Source: Verrucomicrobiota bacterium (GTDB lineage: Bacteria > Verrucomicrobiota > Verrucomicrobiia > Chthoniobacterales > UBA10450). From it: a stretch of DNA of 12,155 nucleotides. Below, piece by piece: positions 6,760-12,155 of the stretch (within the stretch, counting starts at the first letter, position 1; every line of letters begins with the position of its first letter). The notes below the pieces were generated by a model that saw only the letters and a program-made list of their open reading frames with translations, was not told the origin of the DNA and searched no databases. The DNA is taken from positions 1 through 12,155 of the forward strand of contig QHOQ01000098.1 in NCBI GenBank assembly GCA_003219355.1. Direction: 5' to 3'. A program made the translations under genes and the position numbers.

Positions 6760-6791
6760 GACTAGTGGACCGTCTCTTTGGTCGCCAAGTC
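6760..6791 (-). terminator. Imperfect hairpin at the end of the sulfotransferase gene
   Basis: The 12-nt arms 6760-6771 and 6780-6791 are complementary at 9 of 12 positions around an 8-nt loop. The structure starts at the sulfotransferase stop codon. No clear T-run follows on the minus strand. The remaining stretch from 6522 to 6759, between the HxlR gene and this hairpin, holds no gene that I can support. Confidence 0.25.
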
Positions 6792-7746
6792 AGACGACCC
6801 AATCACACCAGAAAAGCAAATCAAAGTCGTCGAGCAGTTGGCCAATGATACAGAGCAGTGAAAAGCCATATCGCGCAGGCCATCTTCCGGCTGGCCCGCC
6901 CAGCCGCGCTGCACAGGTCTTCAGTTCCTTTTTAAAGAACTGAGCCAGATGCGACCGTACCTTGTTTGTGAGAGGAAGCTTTTCCATCGTGGTCCAACTG
7001 TTGTAATCGGCCGTCAATCGGCCGTTTGGCTTGTCTGGATCAGCACCCAAGAAACGAAGGATGGAGCGCCGCAGTTCGGCGGGATTGTTTTGTAGGTCAT
7101 CAAAGAAGTAAACGCGAAACTGCTCCGGATGGACATAGCGTTTCCATCGCACGACGACGGCACTCGGGTACGAGCGCAAGAGCATCCCTCGGCGGAACAA
7201 ATTCCGATTGACTTCGTCGATGTTGGTCGCGTCAAACGGCTCAATCTGACGGTAATGCACTTCCATGGACAAGTGCGACCACACTCGCTCAACCGGATCA
7301 CGCGCCAAAAAGATCACCTTTAAGTTTGGGAAGTATCCAACGACTTGCCGAATGACTTCTTCATTCAGCGCCGAATAATTTGGCGAGATATCACCTGAAA
7401 GGAGCGATGCCTTGGGTTCAAACAGTCGCCCATAATTCTCGAGATCGATACCCGATTCAGCGCCCAGGCTCTGGAGCCTCTCCAGAAATCGATGATCGCG
7501 CTCATCTCTGCAGCGTGGACGAGCCGGGCGTTGAACCCTGCTCAGTTGATCAAAGTAATGCAGTTCCTTGACAGGAGGCATCCAGAAATCGGAATGGGAA
7601 TCGAGTTGCTGATAAAGCCAGGTGGTGCCGGCTTTATGCGCTCCGACACACAAAAAATCCGGCCCTGCATTACCAGTAACAGACCCGCTCCCTTGCTTGC
7701 GCCGGTCGTCGCTGGCGCGAGCGTTGAATGGCCAAGCCCATCTCAC
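6790..7746 (-). CDS. PAPS-dependent sulfotransferase
   Basis: The protein is predicted to transfer a sulfo group from 3'-phosphoadenylyl sulfate to a hydroxyl or amino group of an unknown acceptor, as in the heparan-sulfate-type family common in bacteria. From the GTG at 7746 it has 318 residues. The 5'-phosphosulfate loop is FLCVGAHKAGTTWLYQQL, starting at residue 31, with the catalytic Lys38. KELHYFD lies at 60-66. The 3'-phosphate-binding motif VIFLARDPVERVWSHLS spans about 144-160, with Arg149 and Ser157. A GDISPNY motif precedes it (118-124). There is no signal peptide. No ATG fits the frame near the N terminus; the options are GTG 7746 or TTG 7782. No glycosyltransferase or sulfate-activation gene is nearby to suggest the acceptor. 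Confidence 0.87.
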   Translation of the reverse strand: MRWAWPFNARASDDRRKQGSGSVTGNAGPDFLCVGAHKAGTTWLYQQLDSHSDFWMPPVKELHYFDQLSRVQRPARPRCRDERDHRFLERLQSLGAESGIDLENYGRLFEPKASLLSGDISPNYSALNEEVIRQVVGYFPNLKVIFLARDPVERVWSHLSMEVHYRQIEPFDATNIDEVNRNLFRRGMLLRSYPSAVVVRWKRYVHPEQFRVYFFDDLQNNPAELRRSILRFLGADPDKPNGRLTADYNSWTTMEKLPLTNKVRSHLAQFFKKELKTCAARLGGPAGRWPARYGFSLLCIIGQLLDDFDLLFWCDWVV

Positions 7747-7766
7747 GTCCGCATTATTTTCCTTCC
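7743..7766 (-). promoter_or_regulatory. Strong Shine-Dalgarno with 3-codon mini-ORF overlapping the sulfotransferase start
   Basis: GGAAGG (7766-7761) lies 6 nt before an ATG at 7754 that is out of frame with the sulfotransferase. That ATG opens Met-Arg-Thr-stop, and its TGA overlaps the GTG at 7746 in the arrangement GTGA. Ribosomes could terminate and restart on the GTG, or the region could hold a one- or two-base assembly error. This supports 7746 over 7782 as the start. Confidence 0.35.
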
Positions 7767-7814
7767 TAGGCCTAAAAAGCAAGAGCGACGTGGTTTCCAG
7801 CTGCCAGAATTGCT

Positions 7815-7844
7815 TTGCGTCGCAGGGTCGTATTGGCCTATTCT
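7815..7844 (+). promoter_or_regulatory. Possible sigma-70-type promoter for the CBS gene
   Basis: TTGCGT (7815-7820) and TATTCT (7839-7844) are separated by 18 nt and lie 40 nt before the CBS-protein ATG. They match the consensus hexamers at three and four positions. The match is modest and the call depends mainly on position. Confidence 0.25.
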
Positions 7845-7863
7845 AAAACTGCTCCGGTTTTAG
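7843..7863. promoter_or_regulatory. Perfect 7-bp inverted repeat between divergent sulfotransferase and CBS genes
   Basis: CTAAAAC (7843-7849) and GTTTTAG (7857-7863) are exact reverse complements around TGCTCCG. The repeat overlaps the end of the proposed -10 hexamer and ends 20 nt before the CBS ATG. It could be an operator at the transcription start or a hairpin in the 5' untranslated region. It is not followed by a T-run on either strand. Confidence 0.4.
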
Positions 7864-7883
7864 TAGTAACTTTCCTGGATGAC

Positions 7884-8333
7884 ATGGACGTTAGCGGTAC
7901 CATCGACGCAATCTTGAATCAGAAAAGTGGCGAAATTTTTACCGTCTCGCCTAATGCGACCGTCTTTGAAGCGATCGAAATGATGGACAACAAGAACGTT
8001 GGCGCGCTCTTGGTGATGGAGGGCAAGAAATTGGTCGGAATGTTTTCGGAGCGCGACTACACGAGAAAGATTGTGCTCCGCGGCAAGCGTTCGCGAGAAA
8101 CCAAGGTCGCTGAGATCATGTCAACCAATTTGACTGTCACCCATCCGCGTGAGCCGGTCGAAAAATGTCTCCGTCTTATGACTGACAAACGCATTCGCCA
8201 TTTGCCTGTGCTGGATGAGGATAAGGTCGTCGGCGTGATCTCGATCGGTGATCTGGTAAAATGGGTCATCTCCTGCCAAAGCGCGGCCATAGCGCATCTC
8301 GAGAATTACATCAGCGGCGGATACACCGGTTGA
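7884..8333 (+). CDS. CBS-domain pair (Bateman module) protein
   Basis: This 149-residue protein consists almost wholly of two CBS domains, which bind adenosine-type ligands such as AMP or ATP and act as energy or metabolite sensors. CBS1 covers about residues 18-66 (FTVSPNATVFEAIEMMDNKN, then VGALLVMEGKKLVGMFSERD). CBS2 covers about 78-131 (IMSTNLTVTHPREPVEKCLR, then MTDKRIRHLPVLDEDKVVGV, then ISIGDLVK). A short helical tail (AIAHLENYISGGYTG) follows. This is the common stand-alone bacterial form. The ATG at 7884 has GGA about 4 nt upstream and matches the usual N terminus; the frame is open back to 7815 but that extension looks non-coding. It is convergent with pyrC, with a 35-nt gap and no clear terminator. 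No target protein can be named. Confidence 0.92.
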   Translation: MDVSGTIDAILNQKSGEIFTVSPNATVFEAIEMMDNKNVGALLVMEGKKLVGMFSERDYTRKIVLRGKRSRETKVAEIMSTNLTVTHPREPVEKCLRLMTDKRIRHLPVLDEDKVVGVISIGDLVKWVISCQSAAIAHLENYISGGYTG

Positions 8334-8368
8334 AATGGACGCGCGGCCTCCGGGCGCTCCGACGAATT

Positions 8369-9655
8369 TCAGTCCAGTTCCCAAACAGTCTTGCCGCCCA
8401 CAATCGTCCGCACCGCTCGTCCCTTTAGTTTCCAGCCATTGAATGGCGAATTGCGCGATTCTGATTCGAACTTATCGATTTGAACCGTCCATTCCAAATC
8501 TGGGTTGAGCAACGTCACGTCGGCTGGCGCTCCGACTGATAACGTTCCGGCCTCCAGCTTCAATAATTTCGCCGGCTCGGCCGTGTACATCTCGATCAGA
8601 CGGACGATGTCGACCCTGCGATGTTTGTGCACGAGCAGGTCAACAAATAAACCGAGCTCAGTTTCCAGCCCGATAATGCCGAAGGGGGCGGCATCGAACT
8701 CCACTTCCTTTTCAAAATCGGCATGCGGCGCGTGATCGGACGCCAGGATTGACAGTGTGCCGTCGGAGATTCCTTCCAGTAATGCATCGACGTCGGTCTG
8801 CGCGCGCAGCGGAGGATTCACCTTATAATTGGTATCGAAGTTCTGGATCGCTTCATCCGTGAGCGCGACGTGATGCGGACAAACCTCGCCACTGATCTTT
8901 ACGCCACGCCTCCGCGCTTCGCGAAGCAATCGCACGCTCTTAGCGGTAGTGACGTGCTGGCAATGAATGTGATGATCGCAAAGTTCCGCGAGCAAAATGT
9001 TGCGCATTACGATCGCCTCTTCGCCCGCCGCGGGCCAGCCAGGCAGACCGAGCAGCGTGCTCCAATAACCCTCATTCACGACGCCGTTGCCGACGAAATT
9101 GTAATCCTGACAGTGATCCAGCACCGGTACCTCCACCATGCGTGCATACTCGACCGCGCGCCGCATCAACTCGTGATTTTGAATGCAATGACCGTCGTCG
9201 GTAATCGCTACGATGCCTGCCTGCGCAAGCGATCCGATCGGCGCCAGCTCTTCGCCCGCGAGATCCTTTGAAATAGCGCCGGCGGGCAGAATATTCACGC
9301 ACGCGGCAGTTGCCGCGCGACTTTTGATCCATGCAATCGTGCTCGGATCATCGGCGACTGGAGAAGTGTTTGGCATGCAAACAATCGTTGTGAAACCGCC
9401 GGCCGCGGCCGCGCGTGCGCCAGACTCAATCGTTTCCTTATGGCCAAATCCCGGCTCCCGCAGATGCACGTGCATGTCGATCAAGCCAGGCGCCACAATG
9501 AGGCCGCCTGCATTCATCTCATCGGGTTGAGAGCTAAGCGTTGGGAGCTGAGAGAGCGGCGCGACTTTTCCGTCGACAATCAAAAGATCAACAACTTCAT
9601 CGTGTTTGTTTGCCGGATCGATGACACGGCCGTTACGGATAATGGTCGCGCTCAC
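8369..9655 (-). CDS. pyrC: Dihydroorotase
   Basis: The enzyme cyclises carbamoyl-aspartate to dihydroorotate, the third step of pyrimidine synthesis. It is a 428-residue, long-type amidohydrolase. Zinc and active-site residues are in place: His62 and His64 in DMHVHLREPG, Asp154 in ITDDG, His181, His234 in HCQHV, and Asp307 in ASDHAPH. MPNTSPV (94-100) is also typical. Other landmarks are NPPLR (280-284) and the C-terminal PADVTLL. The start is a GTG whose TGA overlap (GTGA) with the pyrB stop implies coupled translation. Residues about 35-46 (SQLPTLSSQPDE) are encoded by a heptanucleotide repeat and replace the variable loop before GLIVAPGLIDMH. With intact metal ligands it is expected to be active rather than the pseudo-dihydroorotase that accompanies some PyrB enzymes. 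Confidence 0.95.
   Translation of the reverse strand: MSATIIRNGRVIDPANKHDEVVDLLIVDGKVAPLSQLPTLSSQPDEMNAGGLIVAPGLIDMHVHLREPGFGHKETIESGARAAAAGGFTTIVCMPNTSPVADDPSTIAWIKSRAATAACVNILPAGAISKDLAGEELAPIGSLAQAGIVAITDDGHCIQNHELMRRAVEYARMVEVPVLDHCQDYNFVGNGVVNEGYWSTLLGLPGWPAAGEEAIVMRNILLAELCDHHIHCQHVTTAKSVRLLREARRRGVKISGEVCPHHVALTDEAIQNFDTNYKVNPPLRAQTDVDALLEGISDGTLSILASDHAPHADFEKEVEFDAAPFGIIGLETELGLFVDLLVHKHRRVDIVRLIEMYTAEPAKLLKLEAGTLSVGAPADVTLLNPDLEWTVQIDKFESESRNSPFNGWKLKGRAVRTIVGGKTVWELD
9525..9556 (-). repeat. Heptanucleotide repeat tract inside pyrC
   Basis: On the plus strand the sequence steps in sevens: GGTTGAG, AGCTAAG, CGTTGGG, AGCTGAG, then AGAG. On the coding strand the units are CTCAGCT, CCCAACG, CTTAGCT and CTCAACC. 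CCCAACG is close to the units before thiD (CCAACGT phase). The tract encodes a polar loop in PyrC and keeps the reading frame. Confidence 0.45.
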
Positions 9656-10632
9656 GTAGTTGCAATCCCCCCGCAGAGATAGAGAACGGCCATCCGCACA
9701 GCGAGACCGTTGGTGACTTGGTCGAGAATGACGCTCTGCAATCCATCGGCCACCTCGCTATCGATCTCGACGCCGCGATTGATCGGGCCGGGGTGCATAA
9801 TCAGACAATCCGGTTTCAAAAGTTTCGCGCGCTCTTTCGTTAGGCCGAAAAAGCGAGTATATTCGCCGGTTCCGGGGAAATATTCCTTACGCTGACGCTC
9901 GTGCTGGACACGGAGGAGATTCACGACGTCGGCACTCGGCAGCACGTTGTCGATCTTGTGTGAAATTTGGACACCTAATTTCTCAAACTCGCGCGGAACC
10001 AGCGTGCTCGGCCCAACCAGCGTGACATGGGCGCCAAGCTTGACCAAACCGAAAATGTTCGAACGCGCGACGCGGCTGAACAAAATATCGCCGATGATCG
10101 CGACGTGCAGCCCGGCGATTTTCCCTCTCTTTTCGCGAATCGTGCAGAGATCGAGAAGCGCCTGCGTTGGATGCTCGTGTGCGCCGTCGCCAGCATTGAT
10201 GACGCTCGCTTCCAATCGATTGGCCAAAAACTGCGGCGCACCAGCCGAGCTGTGACGCAAGACAAGAATGTCGGCGTGCAAGGCCTCCAGATTGCGCGCG
10301 GTGTCTTTGAGTGTTTCGCCTTTTGTGAGACTGGACGCTGTTGCCGAGATGTTAATTACGTCCGCACTCAGCCGAAAAGCGGCCAGCTCAAACGATGTCC
10401 GAGTGCGCGTGCTCGGTTCGACGAAAAAATTCACCAGCGTTTTCCCGCGCAACGCCGGCACTTTCTTAATTTCGCGTGTCCCGACCTGTTTGAATGCGTC
10501 GGCGGTCTCAAGAATGAAATTAAGTTCGTCGACCGACAATTCGCGCAAGCCGAGCAGATCTTTGCGGTTCCAGCGCACGGCAGTCTGTGCGTCGCCTGAA
10601 AGCGATGTTGTCGTCGATTCCACGATTCTCAT
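9652..10632 (-). CDS. pyrB: Aspartate carbamoyltransferase catalytic subunit
   Basis: PyrB condenses carbamoyl phosphate with aspartate, the committed step of pyrimidine synthesis. The 326-residue protein carries the carbamoyl-phosphate site FVEPSTRTRTSFE (70-82), the mobile-loop lysine in SLTKGET (Lys104), HEHPTQALLDL (152-162), the second-domain segment VAIIGDILFSRVARSN (177-192), and IMHPGPINRGVEI (278-290). No pyrI regulatory subunit is present. The first about 25 residues are a non-conserved extension before DLLGLRELS; the ATG at 10632 is nonetheless supported by its 4-nt overlap with the pyrR stop (ATGA) and AAAGG about 8 nt upstream. Its stop overlaps the pyrC GTG. The direct overlap with pyrC would suit a PyrB-PyrC complex, as known in some bacteria, but that is inference. 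Confidence 0.97.
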   Translation of the reverse strand: MRIVESTTTSLSGDAQTAVRWNRKDLLGLRELSVDELNFILETADAFKQVGTREIKKVPALRGKTLVNFFVEPSTRTRTSFELAAFRLSADVINISATASSLTKGETLKDTARNLEALHADILVLRHSSAGAPQFLANRLEASVINAGDGAHEHPTQALLDLCTIREKRGKIAGLHVAIIGDILFSRVARSNIFGLVKLGAHVTLVGPSTLVPREFEKLGVQISHKIDNVLPSADVVNLLRVQHERQRKEYFPGTGEYTRFFGLTKERAKLLKPDCLIMHPGPINRGVEIDSEVADGLQSVILDQVTNGLAVRMAVLYLCGGIATT

Positions 10633-11198
10633 CCGGCGCCTTTCGGTTTAATTAGCCAGACACCATCGACCTCATCGGCGCTCCCGATGCGAACCCGCAC
10701 TTTTTCATTCGCAGCAGTCGGGAGATTCTTCCCAACGTAATCGGCGCGAATCGGGAGTTCGCGATGCCCGCGATCAATCAGGGCCGCAAATTGGATCCGC
10801 GCCGGTCGACCAAATGAATTGATCGCGTCCATGGCGGCGCGAACGGTTCGGCCAGTATAAAGAACATCATCGACAACGATGACTGTTCGTTCTTCCAATG
10901 GCACCGGCAGTTTTGACGCGCGCACGACAGGCAGTTCTGTCCGCGTTCCGACATCATCCCGATGCATCGCGACGTCGATGATTCCGGTCTCGATGTCGAT
11001 CTTTTCGATCGCGCGGATTAAATCCGCGATACGCCTAGCGATCTCCACTCCACGTGAAGGAATCCCTGCCAGTGCGATTTCAGGGAGCCGCGGATTGCGT
11101 TCGATTATTTCATGTGCGATCCGCCGAAGTGCCCGGCGAATTGCCTCCGCGTCCATGATCAGGACGTCGATAGATGAATTCTGTCTTCCTTTTTTCAT
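10629..11198 (-). CDS. pyrR: PyrR, pyrimidine operon RNA-binding regulator / uracil phosphoribosyltransferase
   Basis: PyrR binds pyr mRNA in response to UMP/UTP and, in some members, also makes UMP from uracil and PRPP. The 189-residue protein shows the usual N terminus (IMDAEAIRRALRRIAHEIIE, 14-33), GIPSRGVEIA (45-54), and the PRPP loop VVDDVLYTGRT (108-118). The segment DRGHRELPIRADYVGKNLPT (142-161) includes His145, Arg146, Arg151 and Lys157, which align with residues implicated in RNA binding in Bacillus PyrR. The ATG at 11198 is chosen because AAGGA lies 5 nt upstream. A GTG at 11219 and an ATG at 11156 are less likely: the first lies in the leader hairpin loop, and the second starts just at the conserved MDAE. 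It heads pyrR > pyrB > pyrC and probably regulates it through the leader element at 11204-11236. Confidence 0.96.
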   Translation of the reverse strand: MKKGRQNSSIDVLIMDAEAIRRALRRIAHEIIERNPRLPEIALAGIPSRGVEIARRIADLIRAIEKIDIETGIIDVAMHRDDVGTRTELPVVRASKLPVPLEERTVIVVDDVLYTGRTVRAAMDAINSFGRPARIQFAALIDRGHRELPIRADYVGKNLPTAANEKVRVRIGSADEVDGVWLIKPKGAG

Positions 11199-11203
11199 TC
11201 GTT

Positions 11204-11236
11204 TCCTTGGCAACCTCACGGGATCGCTTTAAAGGA
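11204..11236 (-). promoter_or_regulatory. PyrR-binding leader hairpin that pairs with the pyrR ribosome-binding site
   Basis: On the minus strand GATCCCGTGAGGTT (11225-11212) matches the Bacillus PyrR-binding consensus ARUCCNGNGAGGYU at every position but the first. It folds as an upper hairpin: GCGA (11227-11224) with TTGC (11213-11210), one bulged T, CC (11222-11221) with GG (11215-11214), and the loop CGTGA. Below an asymmetric internal loop (TAAA on the 5' side, C on the 3' side), TCCTT (11236-11232) pairs with AAGGA (11208-11204), the pyrR Shine-Dalgarno. The layout of lower stem, 5'-side purine-rich bulge and conserved loop fits known PyrR sites. No terminator hairpin with a T-run exists in the leader, so translational repression is inferred. 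Confidence 0.75.
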
Positions 11237-11256
11237 TACGTTTATGGATCAACTGC

Positions 11257-11496
11257 TCATTTTACTTCGGTTTTGGCTTCGCGCATCCGTTTTTCGCGCC
11301 AACTGGAGCGATGTTTCACGATCCAATCGAGCAGTGCCTTTTCGAAACCGATGTCTTTGCCGGCTTTCTCGCTCTCGATCCACTTGTGCTTCAAAATTTC
11401 CGCGCGCTCGGCGAGGAATTCCTTGTAGAGAACAGAATTTTTAACGAATTGAGATCGATCTTCTTCTGAAGATGGCATCTCGCGATTTTCTTTCAT
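11257..11496 (-). CDS. Small charged hypothetical protein
   Basis: The 79-residue product is strongly charged and predicted helical. Its middle part is YKEFLAERAEILKHKWIESE, continuing AGKDIGFEKALLDWIVKHR to about residue 67, and it ends in a basic tail (WREKRMREAKTEVK). I have a loose impression of having seen similar small proteins in other bacteria, but I cannot name a family or function. It has no signal peptide, membrane segment or metal-binding motif. The start is ATG 11496, or ATG 11478 with little to choose between them; neither has a proper Shine-Dalgarno. It sits 58 nt upstream of pyrR on the same strand, so it may be co-transcribed with the pyr genes and lie above the PyrR-controlled leader. 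It may also be in line with mrp, about 100 nt further upstream. Confidence 0.7.
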   Translation of the reverse strand: MKENREMPSSEEDRSQFVKNSVLYKEFLAERAEILKHKWIESEKAGKDIGFEKALLDWIVKHRSSWREKRMREAKTEVK

Positions 11497-11597
11497 AAAA
11501 TTCGGGGACAGTCAATCACATCGAATCACGGAAAATTCGACGAGGTACCCTGTCGATTTATTTAGTCTCGTTCGCGCTCAAGCATGCGGATGCCTCG

Positions 11598-12155
11598 CTA
11601 AGGCAAAGATTTGCGGAGGTTTTCGGCGATTCTCTTAAACTCGGCTGTAACAGGGGATTCCCGATCTTCGCCCACAATCGGCATCCCGCGGTCGCCCGCT
11701 TCGCGCGTGGCAATATCGATCGGAATTTGACCGAGCAACGGGACGCGCAGGCGTTTCGCTTCACGTTCGCCACCACCGCCTCCGAAAATATCGTAACGTT
11801 TGCCGTCGGACGGAGAGACGAAGTAACTCATATTCTCAATCAGCCCAAGCACCGGCACGTTGACCTTGTCGAACATCGTCGCAGCTTTGCGCGCATCGAT
11901 CAGGGCCACCTCTTGCGGCGTCGTCACAATAATCGCTCCGGAAAGGGCGACCGTCTGCACAATCGTCAGCTGGATATCGCCGGTGCCGGGCGGAAGATCG
12001 AGCACGAGATAGTCGAGCTCGCCCCATTCGACCTGCCGCAGAAATTGTTGGGTGTAGCGCGTCACCATCGGTCCCCGCAAAATAGCTGGCGCGGTGTCGT
12101 CGAGCAGAAATCCCATCGACATCAAACGCAAGCCATATTGCTCGATTGGAACGAT
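11598..12155 (-). CDS. mrp: Mrp/ApbC-family P-loop ATPase, C-terminal part (start outside the window)
   Basis: Mrp-type proteins carry iron-sulfur clusters to apo-proteins and hydrolyse ATP. The visible 185 residues begin in the conserved IVPIEQYGLRLMSMGFLL segment, followed by AILRGPM (the usual WRGPM), LDYLVLDLPPGTGDIQLT (about residues 47-64 of the fragment), TTPQEVALIDARKA, GLIENMSYF and GQIPIDI. The Walker A loop would be in the missing N-terminal part. Where the family usually has a CxxC cluster-binding motif (after ENMSYF), this protein has Ser-Pro-Ser-Asp (fragment residues 114-117, 11816-11805), followed by a run of five glycines (GGGGGE). No cysteine is present in the visible part. 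The 101-nt gap down to the small charged gene shows no clear terminator. Confidence 0.93.
   Translation of the reverse strand: MVPIEQYGLRLMSMGFLLDDTAPAILRGPMVTRYTQQFLRQVEWGELDYLVLDLPPGTGDIQLTIVQTVALSGAIIVTTPQEVALIDARKAATMFDKVNVPVLGLIENMSYFVSPSDGKRYDIFGGGGGEREAKRLRVPLLGQIPIDIATREAGDRGMPIVGEDRESPVTAEFKRIAENLRKSLP

Noticed and set aside
6580..6765. 61-codon frame between the HxlR gene and the sulfotransferase
   Set aside because: GTG start without a ribosome-binding site, short, no motif; the hydrophobic stretch alone is not enough.
8334..8368. Terminator between the convergent CBS and pyrC genes
   Set aside because: GC-rich but only a 4-bp self-complementary GCGC pairing could be found, with no T-run.
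10027..10599. 190-codon open frame antisense to pyrB
   Set aside because: It is contained in pyrB, whose motifs are complete; no ribosome-binding site or recognisable domain.
11199..11256. Classical PyrR transcription attenuator (antiterminator/terminator pair)
   Set aside because: The 58-nt gap has the PyrR-binding hairpin but no GC-rich terminator followed by a T-run, and there is no room for a competing antiterminator.
1..12155. Mobile element, phage, CRISPR array, tRNA or rRNA
   Set aside because: No transposase or integrase motifs, no regularly spaced long repeats, no cloverleaf or rRNA-like stretch seen on either strand; the short heptad repeats are too degenerate and lack spacers.

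Overview
The window reads as ordinary bacterial chromosome rather than an island. It is densely packed with housekeeping genes: thiamine, purine and pyrimidine biosynthesis, RNase III, Mrp, an HtrA-type protease and a ferredoxin. There is no transposase, integrase, phage gene, tRNA, rRNA or CRISPR array. Base composition is slightly GC-rich by eye. Many genes lack a good Shine-Dalgarno sequence and several use GTG starts. A soil Verrucomicrobiota-like organism is my best guess, but it rests on general resemblance of the proteins and is low-confidence.

Layout. (1) 23-265, minus: a two-helix membrane protein, divergent from a [4Fe-4S] ferredoxin (476-709, plus) across a 210-nt gap holding a compound inverted repeat. 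(2) 777-1604, plus: thiD, preceded by a degenerate 7-nt tandem repeat and flanked by an 11-nt direct repeat. (3) 4771 down to 1664, minus: a tight run purD > S41-peptidase-like protein > rnc. purD and the S41 gene share one base, and the rnc GTG lies one base after the S41 stop. The S41-like protein appears to have lost both catalytic residues. (4) 6039-4918, minus: an HtrA-like protease without a signal peptide, divergent from an HxlR-family regulator (6108-6521, plus). (5) 7746-6790, minus: a sulfotransferase, divergent from a two-CBS-domain protein (7884-8333, plus). (6) 11198 down to 8369, minus: the pyrimidine operon pyrR > pyrB > pyrC with 4-nt ATGA and GTGA overlaps. (7) 11496-11257, minus: a small charged protein of unknown function, and 12155-11598, minus: the C-terminal part of an Mrp/ApbC ATPase running off the end of the window.

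The strongest observation is in the 58-nt leader of pyrR. The RNA carries a 13-of-14 match to the PyrR-binding consensus known from Bacillus. It sits in a two-part hairpin whose lower 5-bp stem pairs exactly with the AAGGA ribosome-binding site of pyrR. There is no attenuator terminator. This predicts that PyrR represses translation of its own operon, with the 4-nt overlaps passing repression on to pyrB and pyrC.

Other points are a degenerate S41 protease homologue embedded between purD and rnc, an Mrp protein without its CxxC cluster-binding motif, heptanucleotide repeat tracts (one inside the pyrC reading frame), and inverted repeats in three divergent promoter regions.
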